The position numbers and the translations under genes are program-made. Shown piece after piece: positions 7,911-15,448 of a DNA stretch of 64,000 bases. Below the pieces are notes generated by a model. That model made no database searches. It saw only the letters and a program-made list of their open reading frames with translations, and had not been told where the DNA came from. Positions within the stretch are counted from its first letter, which is position 1, and each line of letters starts with the position of its first letter. Source of the DNA: DASUCS01 sp041166745 (GTDB lineage Bacteria > Actinomycetota > Acidimicrobiia > Acidimicrobiales > JACDCH01); the NCBI GenBank assembly GCA_041166745.1, contig JBEEGH010000009.1, positions 124,001-188,000 on the forward strand, in the 5' to 3' direction.

Positions 7911-9698
7911 ATGAGCGTCGAGGCAACTGCACTCTCACGCTCCAAGCTCGAGCAGAAAGATCGCGCCGAGCTGGCGGCCATCGTCGAAGCGATGGGTGGC
8001 AAGGCCGGTTCGCGCGCGAAGAAGGCCGATCTCGTCGATCAGGTGCTGGACCTCGCGGGCGCGGGCAACGGGGCAGCCGACACCCGTACGCCAGTGGCCG
8101 CGCCACAGGCTCACGAGCGCGCCGAGGCTCCTCTGCCTCTGCCTGTGCCTTCAGCGGCTCCCGCGCCCGTGCCCGACGACGAGCCCCCGGCGGACTGGGA
8201 GCTCAATGTTGCGACGGACGCTCCTGGAGGTGCGCCGACCGATGTCTCCGGATCGAGCGAGGGGTCCGCGCCCCACGATCGTGAGCCCCGCCCACAAGGT
8301 CAGCCGGGCCAGCAGGGTCAGCAAGGTCAGCGGAACCAGGGTCAAGGCCAACGCGACGGCGGGCCAAGCGGCCAAGGCGGTCAAGGCGGTCAAGGCGGCC
8401 AAGGCCCTCGTGACGACGCCGATGGCGGCAATCGCCGGCGCCGGCGTCGCGGACGCGACCGTGAACGTGGTCCCGGCGGTGGTGCCGGTGGTGGTGATCG
8501 CGAGCGACAGGGTCCGCAGCAAGAGAGCGATGCGCCGTTCGTAGGAGAGCCCGTCGATGTCGAGGGCTACCTCGATCTCCGCGACGAGGGTTATGGCTTC
8601 CTTCGCCTCAAGGGCTTCCTGCCGTCGAAGGACGACGTGTATGTCTCCGTGAAGCAGGCACGACAGTTCGGTCTTCGCAAGGGCGACTTCCTCAAAGGCG
8701 CAGCCCGTCCTGCGTCACGCAACGAGAAGAACCCCGCGCTGTTGCGCATCGACACCGTGAACGAGATGGATCCGGAGCAGGCGCGCAACCGTCGCCGGTT
8801 CGAAGACCTCACTGCGCTCTTCCCCGACGAGAAGCTCAAGATGGAGATCGAAGACGATCCCGGCAACATGACCAACCGGATCATCGATCTCATCTCGCCG
8901 ATCGGCAAGGGTCAGCGCGGTCTGATCGTGTCGCCGCCGAAGGCCGGCAAGACCACGATCATGAAGAACATCGCCCGCGCGGTGGAGACGAACAGCCCCG
9001 AAGTGCACCTCATCGTGTTGCTCGTCGACGAACGGCCAGAAGAGGTCACCGACATGAAGCGCTGGTTGTTGCGCGGCGAAGTGGCGTCGTCGACGTTCGA
9101 TCGTCCCTCCGAGGAGCACACGGTCGTCGCCGAGCTCACCATCGAGCGCGCCAAGCGCATGGTCGAGATGGGCAAAGACGTCGTGATCATCCTCGACGGC
9201 ATCACCCGCCTCGCCCGCGCGTACAACCTCGCCGCGCCGACGAGTGGCCGGATCATGTCCGGCGGTATTGATGCCGGTGCGCTGTATCCGCCCAAGAAGT
9301 TCTTCGGTGCCGCCCGCAACATCGAGGAGGGTGGCTCGCTCACGATCCTGGCGACCGCCCTCGTCGAAACCGGCAGCCGCATGGACGATCACATCTTCGA
9401 GGAGTTCAAGGGCACCGGGAACATGGAGCTGCGGCTCGACCGCAAGCTGGCCGAGCGGCGCATCTATCCCGCGATCGACGTCGACGCCTCGTCGACCCGG
9501 CACGAAGAGCTGCTCATCGCCCGCAATCAGCTCAACATGGTCTGGAAGCTCCGCCGCGTGCTCTCCGGCCTCGCCGGTGGTGAGGGCGGCGGTAGTGGCG
9601 GCGCCGGCCTCGAGTTGCTCCTCGACCGCATGAAGACGTTCAAGTCCAACGACGAGTTCCTGGCCGAGGTGGCCAAGGCCCCGTCCATTTCGGGCTAG
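7911..9698 (+). CDS. rho: Transcription termination factor Rho
   Basis: Hexameric RNA-dependent ATPase that ends transcription. Order: Rho N-terminal helical domain (residues 12-45, KKADLVDQVLDLA); a long insert (about 55-200) rich in Gln, Gly and then Arg; the cold-shock RNA-binding domain from about 205 (VDVEGYLDLRDEGYGFLR); ATPase core with Walker A SPPKAGKTT and Walker B VVIILDGITRLAR. It is 595 aa, longer than the 419-aa E. coli form because of the insert, as in other actinobacteria. The ATG at 7911 precedes the first conserved helix. rpmE follows, the standard actinobacterial neighbour. Confidence 0.97.
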   Translation: MSVEATALSRSKLEQKDRAELAAIVEAMGGKAGSRAKKADLVDQVLDLAGAGNGAADTRTPVAAPQAHERAEAPLPLPVPSAAPAPVPDDEPPADWELNVATDAPGGAPTDVSGSSEGSAPHDREPRPQGQPGQQGQQGQRNQGQGQRDGGPSGQGGQGGQGGQGPRDDADGGNRRRRRRGRDRERGPGGGAGGGDRERQGPQQESDAPFVGEPVDVEGYLDLRDEGYGFLRLKGFLPSKDDVYVSVKQARQFGLRKGDFLKGAARPASRNEKNPALLRIDTVNEMDPEQARNRRRFEDLTALFPDEKLKMEIEDDPGNMTNRIIDLISPIGKGQRGLIVSPPKAGKTTIMKNIARAVETNSPEVHLIVLLVDERPEEVTDMKRWLLRGEVASSTFDRPSEEHTVVAELTIERAKRMVEMGKDVVIILDGITRLARAYNLAAPTSGRIMSGGIDAGALYPPKKFFGAARNIEEGGSLTILATALVETGSRMDDHIFEEFKGTGNMELRLDRKLAERRIYPAIDVDASSTRHEELLIARNQLNMVWKLRRVLSGLAGGEGGGSGGAGLELLLDRMKTFKSNDEFLAEVAKAPSISG

Positions 9699-9719
9699 CT
9701 CACCCGTTCTTCCGGCCTG

Positions 9720-9740
9720 AACCGGAGAATTCCTCCGGTT
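9720..9740 (+). terminator. Hairpin between rho and rpmE
   Basis: AACCGGAG-AATTC-CTCCGGTT gives a perfect 8-bp stem and 5-base loop, 22 bases after rho and 41 bases before rpmE. It lacks a U-tract; it could end rho transcripts or lie upstream of the rpmE promoter. Confidence 0.5.
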
Positions 9741-9765
9741 GTGACCGCACAAACGCCGAAATCCC

Positions 9766-9771
9766 TAGACT
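9766..9771 (+). promoter_or_regulatory. Putative -10 box (TAGACT) for rpmE
   Basis: TAGACT ends 10 bases before the ATG, leaving a leader of only a few bases and no ribosome site. Confidence 0.45.
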
Positions 9772-9781
9772 GCGAGACCTT

Positions 9782-9994
9782 ATGAAGGCCGACATCCATC
9801 CGAACTACGTCGTGACCGAAGTCCGCTGCTCGTGCGGGAACACCTTCACGACCCGGTCGACCAAGGGCGATCTGCACGTCGAGCTGTGCTCGGAGTGCCA
9901 TCCCTTCTACACGGGCAAGCAGAAGCTCGTTGACTCGGGCGGGCGCATCGATCGCTTCGAGCGTCGCTACGGGCGCCGCAAGAAGTCGTCGTAG
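9782..9994 (+). CDS. rpmE: 50S ribosomal protein L31, zinc-binding form
   Basis: Ribosomal large-subunit protein at the central protuberance. The 70 aa contain two Cys pairs, CSCGNTF near residues 16-22 and CSECHPF near 37-43, so this is the zinc-binding (C+) type rather than the zinc-independent paralogue made under zinc starvation. Starts MKADIHPNY, typical of the family. It lies between rho and prfA as in most actinobacteria. A TAGACT box close to the ATG suggests a near-leaderless transcript. Confidence 0.97.
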   Translation: MKADIHPNYVVTEVRCSCGNTFTTRSTKGDLHVELCSECHPFYTGKQKLVDSGGRIDRFERRYGRRKKSS

Positions 9995-10059
9995 ACAAGC
10001 AACAACCGCTCGAACCCGAGCGCCGTGGGGCGCTGCTCCAAGGGAAACTCGCGGCGCTC

Positions 10060-10962
10060 GTGCGCGATCACTTCGGAATCGAGACGACCGTCCCGGCACC
10101 GTTTCCCGGAGGCGCCGCCCGATCCGCGGGCGCCCAGGGCTGGGTGCTCATCGAAACCGACCCCGCTCGAGCGCTCGGCAAGGCGATGGCATGGGGCCGG
10201 CAACACGGCCTGCACGAGCTGCATCTGTTCGTCGAGGACGACGCGGGAGTGCTCGCTCGTCGGGCGGCGCTCTTCAGCAACCCGCCAAAGATCTGGTGGT
10301 TACGAGGCGCAGAGCTGCACGCCACGGATCCCGAACCCTTTCCCCCGGCGCTCCCGTCGCACGAGACGGCGGAGCTGCGGCTCCTGCTCGAGCGCGCTGG
10401 CCTCGAAGTGGTGACCGAACACGATCACCTCGCGGGTGAGCTGCGAGGCCTCGAGGTGGCGCGCGTCGCGCACGGCCGTCTCGAGGTCGGCGTTGGAGAG
10501 GCCGATCGCGAGCTCACAGCGATGTTGCACGGCGATCTCGCGCCCTCGGAAGCGCTCGAGCGAGTCGTCGCGATCGTGCAGGAACACCGCCGTCCCGACG
10601 CGCCCCCGCACCCCCTCAACCAACTGGTGCCCGAACGGTGGATGCGGTGGACGCTCCGCAACGATCCGGCACGGATCGGTCTCGGCGGCCTCGAACCCGC
10701 ACCTTCACCTCGCCCGCGTGTCGGCCTGCGTGAGCGCGACATCGCCTGCGCGACAGCGGCCGACGCGGTGCTCGTCTGCTCTGTCGGAGTCGACCTCGAC
10801 CTCGTGCCCGCGGCTGCCGAAGCTCGCCTCGCGTTGAACCCCGATGCCCGGTTGCTGCTCGCCGTACCGGAGCGCGACGACCATCCCGCGACGAGAGCGC
10901 TGGCCAAGCGGCTGAAGCATCCCGCAGAAGTGGTTGCCGTGTCAGGCGACTGGCGCAGCTGA
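10060..10962 (+). CDS. Conserved-context hypothetical protein
   Basis: I do not recognise this 300-aa protein. It has no signal peptide or membrane segment. It reads as a soluble two-part protein: residues 1-125 contain alternating helix and strand (GWVLIETDPARALGKAMAW, HELHLFVED), and residues 215-300 end in a Rossmann-like stretch (ADAVLVCSVGVDLDLVP, ARLLLAVPERDDHP). The GTG at 10060 is the first usual start codon after an in-frame stop at 9931, yet plausible protein sequence (about 23 codons, KQQPLEPERRGALLQGKL) precedes it, so an unusual start is possible. It sits between rpmE and prfA and ends 18 bases before prfA. Confidence 0.7.
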   Translation: MRDHFGIETTVPAPFPGGAARSAGAQGWVLIETDPARALGKAMAWGRQHGLHELHLFVEDDAGVLARRAALFSNPPKIWWLRGAELHATDPEPFPPALPSHETAELRLLLERAGLEVVTEHDHLAGELRGLEVARVAHGRLEVGVGEADRELTAMLHGDLAPSEALERVVAIVQEHRRPDAPPHPLNQLVPERWMRWTLRNDPARIGLGGLEPAPSPRPRVGLRERDIACATAADAVLVCSVGVDLDLVPAAAEARLALNPDARLLLAVPERDDHPATRALAKRLKHPAEVVAVSGDWRS

Positions 10963-10967
10963 GCCCG

Positions 10968-10973
10968 TAACCT
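10968..10973 (+). promoter_or_regulatory. Putative -10 box (TAACCT) for prfA
   Basis: TAACCT is followed by exactly 7 bases and then the ATG of prfA, the spacing expected for a transcript starting at the A of the start codon. Confidence 0.5.
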
Positions 10974-10980
10974 CGAACCC

Positions 10981-12051
10981 ATGTTGGAGCGCCTCGCCGG
11001 TCTCGAGAACGAGTTCGCCGATGTCGAGGCGCGACTGGCCGATCCCGACGTGCACGCCGATCAGTCGCGCTACCGAGATCTCGCGCGTCGATACAAGGAA
11101 CTCGATGCCATCGTGTCGCGGCTCCGTGACCTGCAGAAGAGGATGGACGATCTCGAGCTTGCGAAACAGATGCTGTCCGATTCTGCGGGCGACGATCGCG
11201 ACTTCGCACGCACCGAAGTCGAGACCGCGTCCGCCGACATCGAGCGTCTCGACGCCGAGCTCAAAGTGCTGCTGCTCCCCACCGACCCGAACGACGAACG
11301 CAACGTGATCGTCGAGATCCGCGGCGCCGAAGGCGGAGAAGAAGCCAACCTCTTCGCCCGCGATCTCTTTCAGATGTACCAGGGCTTCGCCCAGCGTCAG
11401 GGATGGAAGCTCGAGGTGCTCGGATCCGAGCAATCGCCGATGGGGGGGTACAACGAGATCACGTTCGTGCTCAGCGGCGACGGCGTGTGGACCCGAATGA
11501 AGCACGAGGCCGGGCCGCATCGCGTGCAACGCGTGCCGGTCACCGAGTCGCAGGGTCGAATCCACACATCGTCGGCGACGGTGACCGTGCTGCCCGAAGC
11601 CGAGGAAGTCGATGTTGCCCTGGACGAACGCGATCTGCAGATCGACGTCTACCGGTCGTCAGGGCCGGGTGGGCAGTCCGTGAACACCACCGATTCTGCG
11701 GTGCGCGTCACGCACAAGCCGACCGGGCTCGTGGTCTCGATGCAGGACGAGAAAAGCCAGATCCAGAACAAGGCGAAGGCACTGCAAGTGCTCCGCTCGC
11801 GCCTGCTCAAGCTGGAGCAGGACCGAAAAGAGGCAGAGGCATCCGAGGCCCGTCGGGGGCAGACGGGCGGCGGCGGCCGCTCCGAGAAGGTTCGCACGTA
11901 CAACTTCAAGGAGAACCGGCTCACCGACCACCGGGTGCCTGGCCTCACGATCTACAAGCTGGATCGTGTGTTGCAGGGCGACCTCGACGAGATCTCCGAC
12001 GCGCTCGTGCACGACGAGCAGACTCGGCGCCTCTCCGATCCGGGTGACTGA
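10981..12051 (+). CDS. prfA: Peptide chain release factor 1
   Basis: Recognises UAA and UAG and triggers peptide release. The codon-reading tripeptide region reads RVPVTESQGR (PVT, the RF1 class), and the catalytic loop is SSGPGGQSVNTTDSA with the GGQ whose Gln is methylated by PrmC. It is 356 aa, the usual length. The ATG directly follows a TAACCT box without a ribosome site. prmC overlaps its last 8 bases, the normal pairing of target and modifier. Confidence 0.98.
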   Translation: MLERLAGLENEFADVEARLADPDVHADQSRYRDLARRYKELDAIVSRLRDLQKRMDDLELAKQMLSDSAGDDRDFARTEVETASADIERLDAELKVLLLPTDPNDERNVIVEIRGAEGGEEANLFARDLFQMYQGFAQRQGWKLEVLGSEQSPMGGYNEITFVLSGDGVWTRMKHEAGPHRVQRVPVTESQGRIHTSSATVTVLPEAEEVDVALDERDLQIDVYRSSGPGGQSVNTTDSAVRVTHKPTGLVVSMQDEKSQIQNKAKALQVLRSRLLKLEQDRKEAEASEARRGQTGGGGRSEKVRTYNFKENRLTDHRVPGLTIYKLDRVLQGDLDEISDALVHDEQTRRLSDPGD

Positions 12052-12928
12052 CAAACCGACGTGGCGCCGGCTGCTCGAGGAGGCGATCGCACGACTCGGT
12101 GATCGCGCCGACGCCCGACGCATCGTCGAAGAGGCCAGCGGTCGAGAGGGTGCAGAACTCACCGCATTCCTCGATGAGGATGCGAATGCCGTCACCGTCG
12201 CTCACTTCGAGACGATGGTGGAACGGCGGGCCAAAGGCGAGCCGCTGCAGTACGTGCTCGGGCGTTGGGGGTTTCGCACGCTCGACGTGCATGTCGACTC
12301 TCGGGTGCTGATCCCGCGACCGGAGACCGAGATCGTCGTCGACCACGCGCTCGGCGTGATCGACGCGCTCGGCGCGCGGCTGGCGGTCGATCTCGGAACG
12401 GGTTCCGGCGTGATCGCATTGGCGTTGGCCGTCGAGCGGCCACGGCTGTCGGTGTGGGGCACCGACGCCTCCGATGCGGCCCTTGATGTCGCTCGCGCCA
12501 ACCTCGCCGGCATCGGTCATGCGGCGACGCGTGTGCGGCTCGAGGCGGGCGACTGGTTCGGCGCCCTACCAAACGAGCTCGCCGGCACCATCGATGTGAT
12601 CGTGTCGAACCCGCCGTACGTCGCCACCGACGATCCGTTGCCCGCGGAGGTGTCGGATTGGGAGCCGCGCGATGCGATCATCGCCGGGCCGACCGGGCTG
12701 GAGGCAATCGAGCGGATCCTCAGCGATGCTCCGGCGTGGCTTCAACCCGCAGGTGCGGTCGTCCTGGAGATCGGCGAGACGCAAGCCTCCCGCGCGCTCG
12801 CGGTCGCCGCTTCGCTGTTCGCTGAGGCTGAGGTGCGAGTCGATCTCGTGGGGCGGCCAAGAGTGCTCGTCGCCCGGCTCAGCTCGCCTGACTCAGTCGG
12901 ACTTCCCTCGACGCCACGGCAGGCGTGA
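12044..12928 (+). CDS. prmC: Release factor glutamine methyltransferase
   Basis: Methylates the GGQ glutamine of release factors using S-adenosylmethionine. An N-terminal helical domain (residues 1-85) precedes the methyltransferase fold with RPETE, DLGTGSGVIALALA and the catalytic NPPY (VIVSNPPYVAT). The GTG at 12044 lies inside prfA (8-base overlap) and gives 294 aa, standard for the family; the frame is open further upstream, but only as a prfA shadow. The 3' end overlaps the convergent zinc-ribbon gene by 36 bases. Confidence 0.96.
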   Translation: MTDKPTWRRLLEEAIARLGDRADARRIVEEASGREGAELTAFLDEDANAVTVAHFETMVERRAKGEPLQYVLGRWGFRTLDVHVDSRVLIPRPETEIVVDHALGVIDALGARLAVDLGTGSGVIALALAVERPRLSVWGTDASDAALDVARANLAGIGHAATRVRLEAGDWFGALPNELAGTIDVIVSNPPYVATDDPLPAEVSDWEPRDAIIAGPTGLEAIERILSDAPAWLQPAGAVVLEIGETQASRALAVAASLFAEAEVRVDLVGRPRVLVARLSSPDSVGLPSTPRQA

Positions 12929-13186
12929 CGGAGACGGTTCGTCGAGCTCGGTCGGGCGACGGGTCTTGGCACCAGGACGACTCCGATTGGCGGCGTATTC
13001 CTGCCAAGCGGCCACCTCGTTCTCCACCAGGACGTTGAACGCGGGCCCCTCGCTGATCGAACCGAGCTTGGCGGCCCGCCGGCGCGCCGCGTCGGCGAGG
13101 ATCGTGCCGCAGACCCGACACCGATCTGCCAACTCGTCGCGATTCATGGCGCCGCATCCGGTGCAGCGCACCTTGACCTTCGCCAT
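12893..13186 (-). CDS. Small zinc-ribbon protein
   Basis: A 97-aa protein of unknown function with two Cys pairs near the N-terminus (RCTGCGAMNRDELADRCRVCGT), which should bind one zinc. A helical stretch follows (LGSISEGPAFNVLVENEVAAWQEY) and a basic, Pro-rich tail. The ATG at 13186 has a GGAAG ribosome site with an A-run before it; a longer frame to 13222 is less likely. It lies 52 bases downstream of the alcohol dehydrogenase on the same strand and may share its transcript. Confidence 0.75.
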   Translation of the reverse strand: MAKVKVRCTGCGAMNRDELADRCRVCGTILADAARRRAAKLGSISEGPAFNVLVENEVAAWQEYAANRSRPGAKTRRPTELDEPSPSRLPWRRGKSD

Positions 13187-13238
13187 CAGCTTCCTTTTTT
13201 GCCCGACTCGGCCGGTTCCCATCGGCAGCCGGAGGTGA

Positions 13239-14297
13239 TCATTGAGGATCGGGAACCACGAGGATCTTGGCGTGGGCCTCGGGATCTCCGAGATCGGTGA
13301 ACGCTCGAGGCACGTCTTTGATACCGACGTGGCCCGTGATCATGGGCGCAGCGACCAGCTCGCCTTCGGCGATGGCCCGCAGCGTGTCGCTGAACTCCAT
13401 GGGGTCGTACCCGAGCACGAACTGGATCGAGAGCTCTCGCCCGATGGCCAGCATCGGTCGAATCGTGTCGGGCTGCATGCACACGCCGACGACGAGGATC
13501 CGAGCGTTGCGAGGCGCGGCGGCGATCGCGGCGTCGATCATGCCCTGCACGCCTACGGCCTCGTAGATGACGAGGTTTCGACTGGCGTGGCGTGCGTCGA
13601 CCCGTCGCCACGCGTCGACCGCGGGCTCGACCCGGGGATCGACGACTTCGTGGGCTCCGAGCACCTTCGCCAGCTCGCGACGTTTCGCCGAGAAGTCGGC
13701 GGCGACGATTGGCTCGATGCCCTTGCGGTGCAGGTCGGCGATGACCGCGAGCCCGACGGGTCCGCAGCCGAGGACGACCGCGGCCTCGCCCTGCTGGATG
13801 CGCGACTTGTTCACCGCGTGCACACCGACCGCCATGGGCTCGGTGAGCGCGGCCCGATCGACGTCGAGGCCGTTGGGCACGCGAATCGACAACATGTCGG
13901 ACAGCGCCATGAGCTCGCCGTACCCGCCGGGATATTCGTTGCTGTACCCGATGGGAAAGAGACCGCGCTCGTCGAACGTCATCGGCATCGAGACGACGAG
14001 GTCGCCCACCTTGCTGTTGCCGACGTTCTCGCCGACTTCGACGACCTCGGCGACGAACTCGTGGCCCATCACGACGTCGCGCGACAAGTCCATGATGTGC
14101 GGCGTGGGCATCCCTTCGGGCAACGGACCCGATTGCTCGCTCATCTCCACCATGAGATGCCCGTACTGCAATGCGTGGAGATCGGAACCGCAGATGCCAC
14201 AGGCGAGCGTGCGTACGAGGATCTGGCCGGGCCGCGGCGTCGGTGCGGGAACATCGTCGACGACGAGCTGATTGCTTCGCATGACGGCGGCACGCAC
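13239..14297 (-). CDS. Zinc-dependent alcohol dehydrogenase family protein
   Basis: Medium-chain dehydrogenase. The catalytic zinc Cys is in CGICGSDLH, the second zinc ligand in GHEFVAEV, and the NAD(P) site is VVLGCGPVGLAVIADL. It is 352 aa. The structural-zinc Cys cluster of classical ADHs is not visible; instead the region after CGICGSDLH has an insert (LMVEMSEQSGPLPEGMP). The GTG at 14297 gives MRAAVMRSNQLVV, the usual opening of this family, and has TACTCT 6 bases before it; the open frame upstream is the neighbouring element. The substrate is unknown. It sits inside the conserved prmC-tsaC order, on the other strand. Confidence 0.87.
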   Translation of the reverse strand: MRAAVMRSNQLVVDDVPAPTPRPGQILVRTLACGICGSDLHALQYGHLMVEMSEQSGPLPEGMPTPHIMDLSRDVVMGHEFVAEVVEVGENVGNSKVGDLVVSMPMTFDERGLFPIGYSNEYPGGYGELMALSDMLSIRVPNGLDVDRAALTEPMAVGVHAVNKSRIQQGEAAVVLGCGPVGLAVIADLHRKGIEPIVAADFSAKRRELAKVLGAHEVVDPRVEPAVDAWRRVDARHASRNLVIYEAVGVQGMIDAAIAAAPRNARILVVGVCMQPDTIRPMLAIGRELSIQFVLGYDPMEFSDTLRAIAEGELVAAPMITGHVGIKDVPRAFTDLGDPEAHAKILVVPDPQ

Positions 14298-14303
14298 GGT
14301 GGG

Positions 14304-14309
14304 AGAGTA
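14304..14309 (-). promoter_or_regulatory. Putative -10 box (TACTCT) for the alcohol dehydrogenase
   Basis: On the minus strand TACTCT is followed by 6 bases and the GTG at 14297. It overlaps the left copy of the 14-base direct repeat (14305-14318). Confidence 0.45.
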
Positions 14310-14312
14310 GTG

Positions 14313-14413
14313 CTGTGAGTGAGCGAAGCGATCGAGCAGCACGGGGCGAGCGACGGCCAGGGAGCCGCCCCGTTGGGGTGCGGGGGCGGAGCCCCCGAGG
14401 AGTAGTGCTGTGA
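14313..14413 (+). repeat. Dispersed palindromic element, copy 2, ending on the tsaC start codon
   Basis: Second copy of the unit at 4829-4926, 101 bases, again bounded by CTGTGA. It has GAGCGAAGCGA near the left end and the hairpin CGGGGGC-GGA-GCCCCCG (14381-14397) near the right. A perfect 14-base direct repeat, GAGTAGTGCTGTGA, flanks it at 14305-14318 and 14400-14413; the right copy contains the tsaC start codon. This looks like a target duplication or a duplicated translation-start region. Confidence 0.75.
14315..14413 (+). CDS. Possible 32-aa leader peptide within the element
   Basis: GTG 14315 opens a 32-codon frame whose TGA (14411-14413) overlaps the GTG (14410) of tsaC. The peptide starts MSERSD and ends GVRGRSPRGVVL, like the one before the ApgM-like gene. 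A GGGAGAG box 7 bases before this GTG mirrors the GAGGAG box 7 bases before tsaC. Whether it is translated is unknown. Confidence 0.3.
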   Translation: MSERSDRAARGERRPGSRPVGVRGRSPRGVVL

Positions 14414-14991
14414 CCACGTTCGTCGCCCTCGAGGACGCCGGTGCACTGGATGCCGCAGAGGCCGCGTTGCGTGCCGGCGATGCGATCATCGTGCCAACGG
14501 ACACGGTGTACGGGCTGGCCGCGCTGCAGGCTTCGAGCGAGGCGCTGTACGCCTTGAAGGGTCGCCCCGACTCGCTGCCGATCGCGGTCCTCGTCGAATC
14601 ACGAGAACAGGCTGGCTCGCTCGTCGAGGTTTCGGGCACGGCTGGTCTGCTGGCCGAGGCCTTCTGGCCGGGCCCGCTCACCATCGTTCTCCCGAGCCGA
14701 ACGGGCAGCGACACTCTCGGCGTGCGCTGCCCCGACCATGACTTCACACGCGCGTTGGCTCGTCGCGTCGGACCGCTGGCGGTCACCAGCGCCAATCGTC
14801 ACGGTGAGCGCACGCCTGCGATGGCCAGCGAGGCCGCAGCGTCGCTGACGGGCGAGGTCGCGCTCGTCATCGACGGCGGGCCGTGCCACGGAGTGGCATC
14901 GACGGTGGTCGACGCCACCGGTCCGGAGGTCACGATCATCCGTGCGGGCCCGATCGCCGAGGAGCAGATCCGCGCAGTCGCGCTACGGTGA
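14410..14991 (+). CDS. tsaC: L-threonylcarbamoyladenylate synthase (YrdC/Sua5 family)
   Basis: Makes threonylcarbamoyl-AMP from threonine, bicarbonate and ATP for the t6A37 tRNA modification. YrdC-fold motifs: PTDTVYGLAA, ALKGRPDSLPIAVLV (the KxR motif) and VTSANRHGE (the SxN motif). It is 193 aa, the short YrdC-only form without the Sua5 C-terminal domain. The GTG start overlaps the stop of the small frame in the element before it; GAGGAG at 14397-14402 serves as ribosome site. Confidence 0.93.
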   Translation: MTTFVALEDAGALDAAEAALRAGDAIIVPTDTVYGLAALQASSEALYALKGRPDSLPIAVLVESREQAGSLVEVSGTAGLLAEAFWPGPLTIVLPSRTGSDTLGVRCPDHDFTRALARRVGPLAVTSANRHGERTPAMASEAAASLTGEVALVIDGGPCHGVASTVVDATGPEVTIIRAGPIAEEQIRAVALR

Positions 14992-15018
14992 CGCCGGCAC
15001 GCGCCAAGGGGGGACACC

Positions 15019-15444
15019 ATGCCGTTCCGGAAGAAGATCGACGACGGAGCTGAGCGGCTGGCGAAGGTCGAACTGTTCGAAGGCTTCACGCCGGCCGAAC
15101 TGGCGCGAGTGGCCGAGCTGGTCGAGGAGGTCGAGGCCGAGCAAGGCGCCGTGCTCACCGAGCAGGGCAAACCGGGCACCGAGGCCTACATCGTCATCGA
15201 CGGAAGCGCCGCGTTCGAAGTGGGCGGCGAGCGCAAGGGCAGCATCGGCCCGGGCGAGCTCATCGGTGAGATGGCCCTGATCGACAACCGACCCCGAGTC
15301 GGAACGGTGCGAGCACTCACGCCGATGAAGTTGCTGGCCCTCGACGCCACTCAGTTCCGCAAGCTGCTCGACGAGATGCCGAAGGCCAGTCGGGCAATCA
15401 TGAGCAAGATCACCGACCGCCTCCGCCAGATGGATCTCGGCTAG
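15019..15444 (+). CDS. Stand-alone cyclic-nucleotide-binding domain protein
   Basis: A 141-aa protein made almost only of one cNMP-binding domain: LAKVELFEGFTPAELARVAELV, IVIDGSAAFEVGG, IGPGELIGEMALIDNRPRVGTVRA (the phosphate-binding cassette) and a C-terminal helix. There is no DNA-binding domain, kinase or channel attached. Its ligand may be cAMP, or the fold may be kept for protein contacts; the cassette has the GE...A...R/VGT pattern compatible with nucleotide binding. A GGGGGG ribosome site precedes the ATG. It ends 4 bases from the stop of the opposing thiolase-like gene. Confidence 0.85.
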   Translation: MPFRKKIDDGAERLAKVELFEGFTPAELARVAELVEEVEAEQGAVLTEQGKPGTEAYIVIDGSAAFEVGGERKGSIGPGELIGEMALIDNRPRVGTVRALTPMKLLALDATQFRKLLDEMPKASRAIMSKITDRLRQMDLG

Positions 15445-15448
15445 CCAG

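Noticed and set aside
8300..8420. Short tandem repeats that might suggest a CRISPR or satellite
   Set aside because: They encode the Gln/Gly-rich insert of Rho in frame, have no spacers and are imperfect.
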